Of a DNA stretch of 64,000 nucleotides, positions 44,801 to 61,958 are shown piece after piece (position 1 is the first letter of the stretch; every line of letters starts with the position of its first letter). Origin of the DNA: Caenorhabditis remanei (lineage: Eukaryota > Nematoda > Chromadorea > Rhabditida > Rhabditidae); NCBI RefSeq assembly GCF_010183535.1, contig NC_071330.1, forward strand, positions 9,839,717 to 9,903,716. Direction: 5' to 3'. A model generated the notes under the pieces. The model was not told the DNA's origin. It was given only the letters and a program-made list of their open reading frames with translations, and ran no database searches. A program made the position numbers and the translations under genes.

Positions 44801-46926
44801 ACGGATTAGAATTTGCAAGTATTGTCACCTCCTTCTTATTTTCTCCATCTGGCAACAACCTCATCACTAAAACCCCTAAAACCATTGTCCGCCGTTTCAA
44901 GGGAATTGAGGTTTATTGGTTGTCTACATCCTTCCACGCTTTCCCTCTTTGTGTCGGAATGAAATGATGAAATTGAAAATGAAATTGGTAGAAAATAGAA
45001 ACAAAAACAAGAAAACTGTTGGGGGATATGTGTCGAGTAATAAGAGGTATTGTATTCTTCAGCTTCTTTATATTGGTAAGGGATGACGGATGGAGAATAA
45101 ATAAAGGTATATGTTGACTGAAGGGAGGACTGTCTTATTCCGACGAGGCTAATGGTGTCAATTGCACTTTTGTATGACTGATGGTCCTTAAAATGAGAAA
45201 ATGGATAATGGTGCTAACTCTATTAATGCACCTGCAATAACATAAGAGCTTTCTGCTAGTTTAGTCCGAAAAGAGGTCGAGATTTAGTGTTTTTATATTT
45301 TGAAACGACCTTTCTATTATTGTGCGAATCGAGTTTGGGGACCTTACTGTAGATTGAATGAATACCGAACTCTTTCATTGAATTTATGCGATCTCTTGAG
45401 ATAATATATAAATTTCACGAATGAGATTCTTCTTGAAATCAACAAATAACTAAAAAAAAAAAAGAAGGCTATATAACCTAGGAATGAGCGTCGCTGTCTA
45501 CTAATTTTCTTTCTGAATACAGTCTATCTCATTGAATATTAAATGAAACTAATGTGAAAAGAACTGTTCATGGATACTAATAACTATAATAACTGATCAA
45601 TCGGTTCCCAGTGTGTTTAACCTTTTAATCAACTGATAACTTTATCAATGGACGGAATGATTATGGAGCAGTCTTTGACTTTGTTGGTATCTGTTTGTAC
45701 TCTTTTAATGGTCCAGCTTGAATTATTTCCCACCGGGAACCATATAAGAATGAGTCTTTCAGTTAGAAACTATTATCAGAGAATTGAAACAAATTGTGCA
45801 ACAAAAAGAGACAGTAAGACACAATGGCGATTTACCGCTTTTGTGATTCTTTATCTATTTCCGTGAAGAGTACGCTCAGAGAGAAAGAGCATGTTTGATT
45901 GCGGCACTTGAGGCAGATATGAGAGAGAGTGCTCAGAAACAACATTTTGTCATTTTACTGGTTCTGTTTTTACACGAGACAGGTACACACACAATTACTG
46001 GATTTGAAATTAACAGAAAAAGAGAAAGAGAACAAAGAAAAAAGTGTTCTTCGAGTACTTTCTCATCTATTTGTTTCTAAGGGTTTAAAACTTTTGAAGA
46101 TCAAAAAACGACAATGGAAATCTCTGTGAAGATATATTCGAAAATGAAAACAAGAAAAAATAAATAGAAAAAGTTGGAATTCATTGAAGTGATACTCACG
46201 AATTGACCGAGAAACAAAGAAAGTGTCAAATTTCAATGAGCATGCTCAGTTTATTATATGAATCAACATCGATACGATACTCGATGGGAATCGCCTAAAT
46301 TCAACCTTTCCATAAGTTATTTTCCTTTTTCCTCATTGTTTAGAGGGATTTCAAATAGTTGAGAGCTAACAAAAAACTAGAAATATTTTAAAAAATACCG
46401 TACTATTTTGAGCCAACCAAAACATAAAGGAATGCTTTTGGGAAAACATTTATTGAGTAACTGAACATCAGAGGGCATTACAAAAGTATATTGGTCGATA
46501 GATTTCTCTTTCGATGAAATTTTAATTTATTCCAGTTCAAGAGGTTCTTTTTTGATGAATTCGTGTAATGTAAAGGTGCATAATCCATTTCGAATGTTCC
46601 TCCGTTGTTGCGTATTCTGTACGGTTTGAATATGTTATCTGCATATTTAGAAATAGCAGAGACTCGGTCGAAAAGTTTAGGAGAACTATTATATATATAA
46701 ATATCACACTCTTACCTCCTGGGTGAGATATATGTTGGCAAGGAGATATCGAATTCTCAATTGAATTTATTTATTTATTTTTGCCAAAAGCATCATATTG
46801 TGTTCAGGAGCTCAACTTTATTTTTACAAAGTTCGACGAATTTAATTGATTTGCCAATTGATTCTGAATTCAGTAATTGAGCTAATCTTTTCATATCCAT
46901 TAATAACAACTTCACTCGACTCGTTT

Positions 46927-47987
46927 CTCAGGGAATTTTGAGCGATTCGCCCCTTTGGGCGATTTGCCCACCAATTGGGCGGCCGTGCCCACCCGGGTTG
47001 AGCACTACCGCCCAAATCAAGGGCGAATCGCCCAACGTGTGATGTTTTTAGCGCTCGCTTTCCTTGCCGATTCTCATATATTTTGCTTGTAAAAAACAGA
47101 AGGCAGTTATTGTTTTCATCAATATTTATTAATTCAATTAAAAAGAAAAAATTTATCAAGTCTCTGGCACTTCTTTTTGTTGTTGGCTGTAGGAGGAGTT
47201 GGTGATTCAGAGAAAACCATCGATTCACGAATTGGTGTGGGAGTATGGTTTCATGATGATCCGTATTCATCGGGGAGAAATCTGTAATATGAATTATGAA
47301 AGCATGAAAAGTTAGAACCATATAACATTTGGTCCTCTTTGAAATCTTTTTTCACATCAACCGGCGGATCACTTGCAGAAAGAAACGATTTAGCAGAGTG
47401 GACATTTTGAAAAACATATTTTCATAAATTTCGCGAGCGTTTTTGCTCTATCAAAGTACACTAACCTCAATTAGAAATTCATCCTCGAGGTATGAGTTGC
47501 AGATTGAGCAACTAACGCGGTTGTTGCTCACAACCAAAAAATGACCCCCTATCCTTTCCGACGAACAATTTTCTGAAATTTTAATCGTGTTTTTTAGATT
47601 AATTTGTGTAATTTTTCACTTACAAACATCTCTTCTTCTATCGAATGGTGTTCTTTTTTCATATTCATAACGGAATAGTGTCTTTGAAACAAAGAATTAA
47701 TACAGAATAATAATGAAAAACAAAGAAAAATTGAAATGATTTTTCCAGTACGAAAGAGCGCGTGTTCATTAACTGGGCGAATCGCCCTACAAATGGGCAC
47801 TTCGCCCTGCCCCACCACTCTTCCACTCTCAATTCTACAATCTTACCGTCGCCCAACCCTCGCCCACTGGGCACTTCGCCCAAAACGCCGGCTATTCGCC
47901 CTAAATGAAGGCACATCGCCGATACTGTAGGCAATTCGCCTCCTTTATGCCCACCTGATGCCCAACCCTTGCGGAAAATTCCCTGAG
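46927..47987. mobile_element. 1.06-kb non-autonomous inverted-repeat element with GGGCGA-type subrepeats
   Basis: The ends are inverted repeats: CTCAGGGAATTTTGAGCG at 46927 and, at the other end, GCGGAAAATTCCCTGAG (to 47987). Inside both ends are clusters of a short GC-rich palindromic unit, GGGCGAATCGCCC, and variants such as GGGCACTTCGCCC, occurring repeatedly at 46950-47035 and 47775-47945. The AT-rich centre (about 47040-47770) has no recognisable transposase. GC content at the two ends contrasts strongly with the flanks. TT borders both sides, but I see no longer target duplication. Confidence 0.7.
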
Positions 47988-50900
47988 TTGGAACTGAACG
48001 TGTTTATACACATAGTAAGAAGTAATTCAATTACAATTAATTTCTTGTTCTTATTCGATAACCCAAATCAGAAAAGAAACGAAACATAACCTCCAGTCAT
48101 GATTTTTTATGTGGCCGAGGTGGGACAGTAACTTCAAGTTTTTATATTTTTGTAGCAGTTCTCATTAGAGTTTCATTCGATTCAATTTATAATTGCCAAC
48201 TGATTTATTTCAGTAATCAATTCCAGATCGTTCGTCAATCTTCTTTCGTTCAATCCCTACAAAAGAACATAAAGAATTCAAAGTTTCTTTCAAAAAAATT
48301 CCTATCATTTGTTATCATTCCTTCTTTCTCACTCAGACATCAGAAAAAACTTTCTCCCGTATCATGTAACAACTCCTCACTCAAAGCAGATAACCAATAA
48401 CACACAAATCTATCTCCTGAGTTGTTTTTGTTTGACTCAAATCGTTCCACTTTCTTGCTGATCTATCCACCAATAGCAAACACAACTCAATCACAAAAAT
48501 AACACAGATTGGCATGTGGAAACTTCTTCCCTGATCTAGGAGAGTGAGAGACTAAAGTATTTTATATGAAACAGCTGCATGTCTCAAGGAAAAAGAAGAA
48601 GAAGAAGAAGAGGAAAACAATTGTCTTTGAAGATTTGGAAAAATCGAAGCATGACAAGACGATGAAATGTGGTGTGATTTCGGAGGAAGTTATATGCCTT
48701 GTCAGACCTTTCAACTTGGATCACAAAAAAGTTCAACTGAGTTCATCACTAATCAAGAAAAAAGTGCCAAGAAAAAAAAACAATTCAGAAAAATTCAAAA
48801 GAACACTACCGGCCCGAAAGGTTTAGGATTTTTCCACTTTTCAGCAGAGAATGGTTTTTTAAATAGTGCATCACGATGACGCAGATTTATTTTTTGAGTA
48901 ATGGTTGATCTTTCTGTATTCAAACTCCTTGGACATCTGGTTGAAAGGTAAATTGCTTCCATTAAAAATCAGCAATTCCAACCGTTTTTTGATGCATTCG
49001 AAACATGACAGTTTCAACTCAATCTCTGGTAACAATCGCACTGTCTGCTTACAAATCTTTTTTAGCGTGCAAATCTGAAAATAAAACTCTTCTAAACTAA
49101 AAAGTCTATTTCTTCATAAGATTATAGGTTTCAAATAAACATATAGTTTATGTAGACTCAATGCACTACCAACTGTCAGAAATAAAATACCCCAAAATTC
49201 GAGAAACTTTTCAATCCCTTTCACATTTCCTCCGAGTATAAAGCCTAGTGTTCAAGTTTTTTCGCTTCTTTTCGTCGATTTTTTCTATGAAATGAGGATC
49301 TAATTGTCAAGTTCCCAACTGGTTGAACATGTGGCATTTACATATGCTTTTCTCTTCTTTTTTCTTCTTTTTTCTTTTCATTTTTCTCGCTTCAAAGTCT
49401 TGTTTTATCTGTTCCTCGGATATACAAAGTAACCAAAGGAGACGCCGAATATCTCACAACTTCATTCGGTTCCTTTTCTTCTTTTCATCGTTTTCATTTT
49501 CTTAAAGTTTACACTGAAGAACTCCAGAATCTTCTTCTTCTTTTTCTTTTTTCTTTTCTTTCGTATCACACTGTATCTGTTTTCAGTGGCAAACACAGAT
49601 AAACTAAAAAGAGATTCAGAGTTTGAAAGAGATATATTGAGAGCAACAGAAAAAAAGGGATAGAGACCATATGTCGGGAGATAAAGGTATTGGAAAAAGA
49701 TATCGTCGTTTGGGATATCGTCTCGAACCAGGAGCAGAGTAACACATAGACGTGGCAGTGTGTGTAAAGTGACGCATGAAAATTGATGAGAGGAAAAAGA
49801 AGAAGGAGATGAAGACGTGATGGATCAGGTTGCAAAAAGGTATTTGGAACACGAAAAGATATTGAAAGAGGAATTGGATTACATTACGGAAGGAGATCGA
49901 AAACATTCAGAAATATTCTCTTCGGATTCAGATCATTGAAGATTCACTCCAGATTCTGATTGATTTTGTCTGTATATTATGAAAATAATGTCAAAAAATT
50001 GGTTTTTTCATTTCTTTCCAAGTTTTTCGTTGGTGCGAAGTGCAATTCAGTCTAGATGAACTTGAGAAAGTGCATGTTCTCTAGAACCTTGCATTATAAT
50101 CAAGAATTCGAGGTCCATTATACATATAAAGAAGCCAAAGAAGCTGAAATTATCACAACAGGTGATTCTTTATTTACATTTCTGAATTAAGTATTATTCT
50201 GAAAAGAAACGTCACGAATCTCAAACTTTATCTGAATTTGGAAAAGATGAATGACATCATCAGAAAATGTATTTACTCATAAATGAGTAGTTTTTTATGG
50301 CTCTCAGAAATCGTTTCCGGTTTTTCTCAGTTTTTGTTTCAAATAGAAACCCTCCAATGTCATTTTCTCAAACTCCTGGACTTTGTACTCTATTGTTCTG
50401 ATTTTCCGGAAGTAGGAGTTTCCGGACTGATTTTTATGAATTATATAATTATTATCAGTCTCTTTCTCATTACTTTAAATCGTCCAGAATCATCGATTAT
50501 AGTTTCTTTAATACTGGAATTCATTTCTGTTTTAGACTAGAAAAACTAGAAAAGAACTATGTTCATTCAAAAGATCAAAACTGTCATTTATTGTTTTTTA
50601 TCACCTAAATTAATTGAGAATATCTGTGATAAACACTTCACACTTTCAAAAAATGAGACAATTTACGTAATAAAGTGCACCGATTTACGTCGTTACTGTC
50701 TTGATGATCAATGGTTTGTGACGCAGTCTTTCGATTTATCAGCAAGCACTTTTTATATTCTTATCACCTCTTCCACCCACAATTTTCATCTACATTTATT
50801 GATAGTATGTCTCTGATTTTTTTTCTTTCTTTTTCTGTCAATCCTATCTCTGCCATCATTTTGTCAATTGACCTGTGTGCTCAACTTTGATAAATTGCGC

Positions 50901-51084
50901 CTGTTGGCTTTTCTTTTCTCAACAAAATCCGCAAGTCGTTTCATCTCTTTTTCTATCTCTTTTTTCTTCTTTCAAATAATAATCGACTTGTTTTTACGCT
51001 GAAAAAAAAATCGAAGAACGAGATTCCCAAGAGATTTCCAAGTTTTCGAATGAAATATATCATCATCTCGTGGTGGGAACGAGC

Positions 51085-51104
51085 ATTCTCGAGATCTCGA
51101 GAAT
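51085..51104. repeat. Perfect 20-bp palindrome
   Basis: ATTCTCGAGATCTCGAGAAT equals its own reverse complement. It is followed by GAATATTCTCCAGAATTC, so several GAA/TTC half-sites cluster here. It could be a regulatory site, but no factor can be assigned. Confidence 0.6.
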
Positions 51105-54100
51105 ATTCTCCAGAATTCAGAAAAAGTTTGCTGTCATCCAATCGGTTTTTTACAGAAGTCGTTTAAATTTTTCAAAGATTCACAATAGAATCCCAGAATG
51201 AGTTGAGCAAGTTATTATGGACTAGATTCATGAGGATTAAATGGAACATCCTTTTGTCAGAAGGCGTAGCAATTCTGAAGTTCAGAAAAACCGAAGAAGA
51301 AGTGCGGGCCTCATTCTATATCTTTCTTCTCCCTCTCTCTTTCGTTTCCAAAACTTTCTTTCGATTTTTTCCATGAAAATGTCGTGTTTTCATTATTTTT
51401 GTCTTGGAATATGAGCCAGATTCTTTCCGGATTTCTCTTCTTTATTTCTAATAAAATTGTGAGTGTTTCTCTTCAAAGTGAAATATAAAAGCATCTGTCT
51501 TTTATCGCTATGAGACTAAAGAACTTTGAAAAAAGACGAGTCTCTCTCTTTTCTTACTACTTTGAAAGAAAAAAGAGCAGGATAATCATTTCAAGAACAC
51601 AATCAGAACACGTGCAAATGGCTCCTGACCATTATCACATGCTGTTTAATATCAAAACAATACAGTTTGAATCACACGTCGTTTCCTCCTTGTAATCAGT
51701 TCCCCTATTTTATTAATAACTTTTTCGAATTCGTTTCAAATTAAGTATTTTTTTTTAATATCTGGATGAAACTCTGACCTGTCCCCGAAACTCTCAAATA
51801 TTTACAATCCGACTGGGTTTAGGTGTGAAAAGAATTGTCGTCATTTGAGGGGATTTGAGGGTTGAAATGAAAGGAAAGTATTCGATTTTAGCAAAAGAGA
51901 CGAAGATAAAGTTAGAGATCCCTCTCCTCGTATTATATTGTTTGCTTTTTCCCAAGATATCTTGGATTTATCAATCATTATTTGTCAACCTGTCGCCACC
52001 GGTGCGCTGCTCCCACGCCTGATTTGATTTCGATTCGAGTTGCGTAGTTGAAAGCCTGAATATTTTGAGAAAAAATCTGACAGTTTTCTTTTTTTCTCCA
52101 AAGTCGACAGTGTTTCTTAATTTCTCTTCTTCAGTGGAATTCCATTTGTGTTGAAAATTATATAGATACCGTAATCTAAGTGGTTGGTTTCGAATTCGGT
52201 CGTCTTCAGTTTGTTTTTTTTTCTTTGAATCATTTCTCACTAGTATCACTAGGATATCCCTTCAGCTACCGTAATCTGTTTCTTTTTCTCACTCTCATTC
52301 GTTACTCTGATCCATTCTCATTTCACGTGAACCTCTCAGATCTTTCTTTTTTGTTTTGCCGGTAAGTCCCGCCTTCTGCCAACTTGTCTTCTCTCGTCTT
52401 GAGCTCATTCAATCACGCCACGACCCCTTCTACCCCCGACAGATGCTCATTGTCTCTACGCATCTTCAACTCTAACACTATTTCGTCTTCCGCATTCACT
52501 CCATTCAAAAAGCAAGCAAAAAGGGGAGTTTAGACTGAAGACGGATCGAACTTGTTTTTGGTCCAAACAAAAACAGGGTTGCTTCTTTTGCAGTTCACTT
52601 CCATGCGATATTTCTTTTCTCGAGCAGATCTTTTCCTCCTTCTACTATTCTTTGCATTTCTATGTTTCTTCCCGCCAAACACTTTTATTGATAATTTGAT
52701 TACGCACAGAGTTCTTCGGTATTCTTTCCAACGCGCCGTTAGATGATAATGTTTCGATGGCACGCGCCTAACAGTACATGACAAGGACGGATTATTATTG
52801 ATCGATTGAATGCAAGAAACAAGAGACTCAATTGTGTGTGTATTTATGCACATTTGGAGTCCAGCCAGCAGCTGTCAATCTATTACTAGGGAAACGGAGG
52901 AGGAAGGAAGGAGTGAGGGACCTTATCGAACACGCTTCTCCAATGGGTCGTTCTTTGTTTCTTCCTCCTCAATGCACTCTACACTGCTCTCACAAACTAA
53001 TAAATTCATAGACTCCGCTTCTGCTCAATTTCCAGCCTTCTATCAACCCTATAATTTCTCGCGCGTCTTGAGATAGAGGAAAGTGATGATGACGTTTAAA
53101 CCGAAAAATAACATCCGTTGAAGTCGTAAGTCTTCAGCTCTTTCTCAGTTTTAAAATCTCATTTTAAGCCGATTCCCTTTGGATGGAGTTTTTTTTTCCG
53201 AAACAAGCAGATGATGTATTTTACTCTCAAACTGAACAAAATTGTTGTTATCACTCCGTGTTTACCTTCACTCTTCACACCGTGATGACCCTCTCTAGAA
53301 AAACAGATCAAGTCTGGGTGGGTGCACAACCTATATGGAGGAAGTCTTATCAAAACTTTTCAACTCGCGACTCTTCGTCACACATTCTGGGTTTCTTTAC
53401 TTTCTATGTAGGTCACAAAAATGATGATGCAGTTTGTGGGTCGTCTTTCTTTCGTCGCACCTCACAATCTTCGTATGTTCTCGACGTTTCCATCAATTCT
53501 TCCCTTTTTTGTCTGTGCATACACCAGATTCTACGCGCAACTACACACTCTCTTTCGGTATTACTACACGTCATCGTTCGTAGTCTACCTACTATTTCAC
53601 CACTAGCCCACATTATTTCGCGTCTATTGATTATTGAAATGTATTCCGATTTCATGTTCATGGTATTGTATATCTCATCTCTCATAGTTGTCTTTTACTA
53701 TTTAGGCCCAAAAATAAAAATCAAGAAAGGTTCTTGATGACCGACTGCCATTATCTATTTCTCGTCAACTTGATAAAAGAACTGGTTGCCTTTAAGTGAC
53801 GTTGTACTGTGTCAAGAAATGATCGAAATTGATTCCGATCATGCCATTCTTTTCGATTCGCACTTTCTGTTCCATTCTGTCTATCTACCACCACCCTATC
53901 CATTCTCTCTTTTTCTCTCTCTCACTTTTCCCTTTTCTGTTTCTCAAAATACGATCAACTTTTTGTATATGCTGGCATCTAATATTGAGACTCCGCGAAT
54001 GTCCGAGCAAAAGATGAGAGAGTTTACAAACAAAATCGGAAAAAAGTCGAGTCACCAAATAATGAAATTTATCCACTAACAAGATAGAAACATCATTGTT

Positions 54101-54711
54101 CAGTTTCTCGGTTTACCGACGAAGTTATCTGTAAATCTAGTTTTCATCTGAAGGCTTAATTCAGTTGACTCCACAGAAACCTCACTTATGAAACATTGAT
54201 GATTTTTTTAAAAAGTTTTTAAGGTTCCTAGTTTTTAGTGTCTGCATCTATCCAATTTTCCTCGTTTTGTTCAGGGAGAAAAATTTTTCAAGATTTTTTT
54301 CGTATCTTCTGGTGTCAGTCTTTATATCGCTGAAATTTTATTCTCGTAGGACCACTGTCTGCTTTATTACACATAGGACTAAAGGTCACCACCGCTGTCG
54401 TAACACAAAGTCGATTTTATGTGTTATCCGCTTGATTTTGTTCCAAGCGACGTCCCCGTGCCTTCATCTTTTGAGCTGTGCTTGAGCTCACTCCGGAGAA
54501 TGGAGCACTGCCTCGTCAGGTTCCCGGCTCCCTTCGATGTCGTCGAGAGATGGCGCGAGAGGAGAAACGGGAGGCGCTTCTTCCCGCTGGTCTGTCTGAT
54601 CTCTCTGCGAATGCTACCTAATCTCTCTAACTTCTCCATCTGAATCTCCTCTCCAACCCGTTATTTCTCGATGTAAAGAGATGTTTTTATTTTCATTCTA
54701 CTTTACACACC

Positions 54712-54780
54712 CAGGTCCTGCCGCTGGCAGCACATCAGTAGGCACGGGCTGTGTGCTCGGGCTCCTGCCACCGGCGACCC
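54712..54780 (+). promoter_or_regulatory. GC-rich hairpin just upstream of sca-1
   Basis: The arm GCCGCTGGCAGCACA (from about 54720) pairs with TGTGTGCTC...CTGCCACCGGC (to about 54774), giving a strong stem in an otherwise AT-rich region, about 125 nt before the sca-1 ATG. It may be in the promoter, in an outron removed by trans-splicing at TTTAATTTCAG (about 54871), or in a 5' UTR. Confidence 0.45.
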
Positions 54781-54905
54781 TTCTTCTTCGCTTCATCTTT
54801 TCCTTATCATTCACATATTATTCGTTACTTTCTAACATGAAACATAGCCTTATATAATTCTGTTTAATTTCAGAAGAAACAACTACTTGGGTTACTGCCG
54901 TCAAC

Positions 54906-58907
<4,002 letters not shown>

Positions 58908-59327
58908 TTGTTTCATGCTAACTTCTCCTCAATCAACTTGTGATGATTTTCTCTTTTCCTCTAATCATTTTCCAATGGGCCTACTCCTTTGCAGTGTGTG
59001 AACTCAACCATAATCCTCCGTGTAATACATACTTTATAGGATTTTTCCCATTGCTCATTGTATTCAGTCCAAAAAGATTTACCTATTGTATGTCAGAGTA
59101 CCCTTTAAACCCCCTTCAAACGGATTACGGTCACCAAACTTTTCATGAGTCTAGCCAATTCAGAACATCTCTCCCGTCGTCAATGTAACCTTTTTTCTCA
59201 TGTTTTTTCTCTTAATAATTGTTTTGTTTTCATTTCAATGTCTACCCTTCTTGTCCTCTGAAATTATATGTCTTCCCATAATAATTTATTATTATCTACA
59301 TTTGTTGCGTGTGAAAGGGATTTCACA

Positions 59328-59333
59328 AATAAA
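59328..59333 (+). terminator. AATAAA, proximal sca-1 poly(A) signal
   Basis: Canonical hexamer inside the intron that the short isoform removes, 421 nt after the long-isoform stop. Its use would force the long isoform. Confidence 0.6.
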
Positions 59334-59574
59334 GAGATCCTAATATTGCTATCCTTTCCGAGTGTCTATTGCTAACCCTTTTTCATCCGATTGTTGTTCA
59401 GGGATGGTTCTGATCTTTCTTCTTTTACCGAATGGTGTGCACTCGTCTTGCGACATATAACCTGCGTCCATCTGTCAAACCAAGTGGAACAGGAAACTTT
59501 GGGACCGTTTTCATGAAAAGTAAAAATGAATGTTTATTTCAGTTGAAGCTCCAGCCAAGGACAAGCGCGATTAA

Positions 59575-60239
59575 ATACCAAAAGAGAGTTCAGTTTTCTG
59601 AGTTCTCCCGCCTGTTCGTCATCATCTCAATCTTTTTCTTTCAACTCTTTCATCATTTTTCTTCATGTCTCATTTTTCCTTTTCTCCCTCATTTTAGTAC
59701 GATCGTTTCGTTTCGAAACTTCGAAATCGGAAAGGTCTCTTCTAGAGAGCACCCGATTCTTCTCCTCTTGCTCAATTTCTCGTTTTCTCTATCATTCTTT
59801 TTTGCTGTTTTTACTCTTCTTCATCTTGTTGACGGTGATCAAACACTTTTGAAATTTTTTGTTAGAATTACATACATTTCCTTTAGGATACTAAACTTCT
59901 AAATTCGTGTACTTTCCTTTCTCAAATTCGATTATAATTTGTGTTCTTCTCAGTGTGTCGATGGAATAAAAAAGTTTTAAAATTTTAATATGTCAAACAG
60001 AGCTCAAATTTCAACATTCAGGTTGTTTCAGATGTTTTTTTGAATATAAATATGCGAGAACACTTGTTCATCTAATTCGAGCACTTTTCCTACAGTAATC
60101 ACACAGTGAATGATAGAAACAAGAGAAAATTATAAAAATTACTTGATAACATATGGAGAAAACGTGGAAATCTTGTGGATCGAATAGATGCGAAAATTGT
60201 ATTATTTCTATTTTATATCCATGTGGAATTGAAAAACAA
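59575..60239. other. sca-1 distal 3' UTR and intergenic
   Basis: Pyrimidine-rich 3' UTR of the short sca-1 isoform up to the signal at 59965, then the short promoter of the next gene. Open frames here are T-rich and not supported. Confidence 0.5.
59965..59970 (+). terminator. AATAAA, distal sca-1 poly(A) signal
   Basis: Canonical hexamer about 390 nt after the short-isoform stop and before the next gene. Confidence 0.6.
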
Positions 60240-61958
60240 ATGAAACTGAATTCAATTATCTTTATATCAACTTCTGCGTTAGCTGTCGTGTTTGCTCAAA
60301 CTCAAAATGTCAGTTCGATTGAGCATCTTTTGTAGAAAGTCGGTTTGTTACAGTTAAAAAATGGATCGACTACTTCAATACCAACCACAGTTTTGGTGAC
60401 ACCATCTACAGCACTTCCGACTTCCAATTCAACAGTTTCTATCAGTTCAACTTCATCTTCTATTAATTCAACAGATGAATTGCCTATCTGTTCTCAATAT
60501 TTGCTCAGAAATGGGACAACAGTTTCAAAATGTGCATTTTCATTGAAAATTCCTCCCGCAACTCATAAATATATTGGAGTGTTTATCATATTTTGTTTTA
60601 TTTTTGGACAAACAATTCATTATTTTTACCTGGAAGAGAAGAAAGCAAGAGTTAGTTTGAATTATTTTCAACTAAAAATTTAAATGAAACGAATTTAGGA
60701 GTTGAAAGAAAGTGCAGAAGTTGAGATGAATCCAAATCAAGAACCAATCGATGAACACAATGCAGAACAAGAAGAAGATCGAAGAGTTCGACTTGCTTAT
60801 GGAATGCCAACGAATACGGTACATTTTTGAAGTTGAATATAAGCAAATTTCGTTTTAAAATTATATTTTTAGTATCTAGTTGAAGAGAGCAAAACCCCAG
60901 CTGGAAAAGTGACAACAGTTTTCGAAAAACGGCATAAACCGATTCCCCATATAATAACTCCTGCTCCGGGAGCAACATCTATAAATGGTTTATATGAAAG
61001 TCGAACGAAAACAGTGAAAAAAGAAGAAGCAATGATATGTCAAATACATATAACAGCTGATAAATGGGGAAGAGGAAAAGAGTTAATATCACTCATAAAT
61101 GATACAGATGTACCTCCGACGTTGGGAAGTTCAGAAGAAAAAGCGAAATATGCAATGGAATTAGTGCAGCAACATGTCGAGAAAATGACTGAACAGAAAG
61201 TGTTTTTACATGGATTTCTGGAAGAAAGAACACGAATTTTATGTGGATCAGAGAGTCTCGAATCAGAAGTTTTCAGTGAAGTTCGATTGGAATTGAAACT
61301 TGAGATGACTGAACCAGTTCATCTGCTAATGAGCGTTTTCTCTGTAAAAGTAGAACCACAAATAGTGGAACAATCAAAGACAGGACTACCTGCTAGGGTT
61401 TCAGAGTTAGTTTACGAGTTCCTAATTTGCAAAATCATCTTTATTTCAGACTCACATCGATTCCAAATAAAGAAACTCCGAAAGCTGAAGTTCCACCAAC
61501 TCCAAGATCATTTGTGAGTATTTAGAAATCGTTTTATCTAATGAAATTACTTTATTTAGAAAAAAGGGAAATCTGCGGCAACTAACAGTTTAGAAGAAAA
61601 GCAACAAGGATCAAGTTCTCGTCCAAGTAAAATAACAATTGCAAGTGCGGATAAAAGAGAAAGAAGAGATTCATCGAAACGGAGGGGTTCAAAGAAATCA
61701 AGTGATTTATCACAGTTGGTTCCACTTCTACAACAGGTTCAATCCATACAAGGAGTTGAAAAAGCGCCCAAAGAAAGGCAGAGAACACCAGTAAGCTGAC
61801 ACTCAAGAAAATAAATATTTATTACTATCTGATTTCAGAAGGAATCCCCGATTCCAGCTACACCAGAAAAACCTTCTTCCGGGCAAATGCCTCCTGTTGT
61901 CAAAAAGAAAAAGAAAGAATCGACTTCTGGACAAGCGTCCAATTCTCTTCCGAGCTGA
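60240..61958 (+). CDS. Unrecognised single-pass membrane protein between sca-1 and klp-7
   Basis: I do not recognise this family. The start at 60240 gives a signal peptide (MKLNSIIFISTSALAVVFA). An in-frame upstream ATG at 60153 would bury it, so I prefer 60240. Introns follow at about 60309, 60654, 60819, 61408, 61514 and 61791. The short ectodomain is Thr/Ser-rich (TSIPTTVLVTPSTALPTSNS) with many sequons and a cysteine pair (PICSQY...SKCAFS). One transmembrane helix reads YIGVFIIFCFIFGQTIHYFY. The cytoplasmic part, about 330 residues, contains a folded-looking segment (MICQIHITADKWGRGKELIS ... EERTRILCGSES) and ends in a Lys/Ser/Pro-rich tail (RRDSSKRRGSKKSSD, SPIPATPEKPSSG). The last exon ends SNSLPS at 61958. 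Function unknown. Confidence 0.8.

Larger units (their letters stand above)
41556..54905. other. 13.3-kb gene-free region upstream of sca-1
   Basis: I find no supported exon chain on either strand. The longest open frames (about 184 codons at 53183-53737; 159 at 46842-47321) lack recognisable content and splice partners. Contents noted: a (GA)n run, a 1.06-kb GC-rich inverted-repeat element, a perfect 20-bp palindrome, a candidate 5' noncoding exon donor (TTTGCCG|GTAAGT near 52360) and a GC-rich block with a strong hairpin at 54440-54780. It probably contains distal control sequence and non-coding first exons of sca-1. Confidence 0.55.

Noticed and set aside
46842..47321. 159-codon minus-strand open frame overlapping the GGGCGA-rich element
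   Set aside because: It runs across the element's boundary and through its palindromic subrepeats, so it is not a transposase or an independent gene.
53183..53737. 184-codon plus-strand open frame in the sca-1 upstream region
   Set aside because: No recognised domain, irregular composition, a competing open frame on the opposite strand and no nearby splice or trans-splice context. I would change my mind given transcript evidence.
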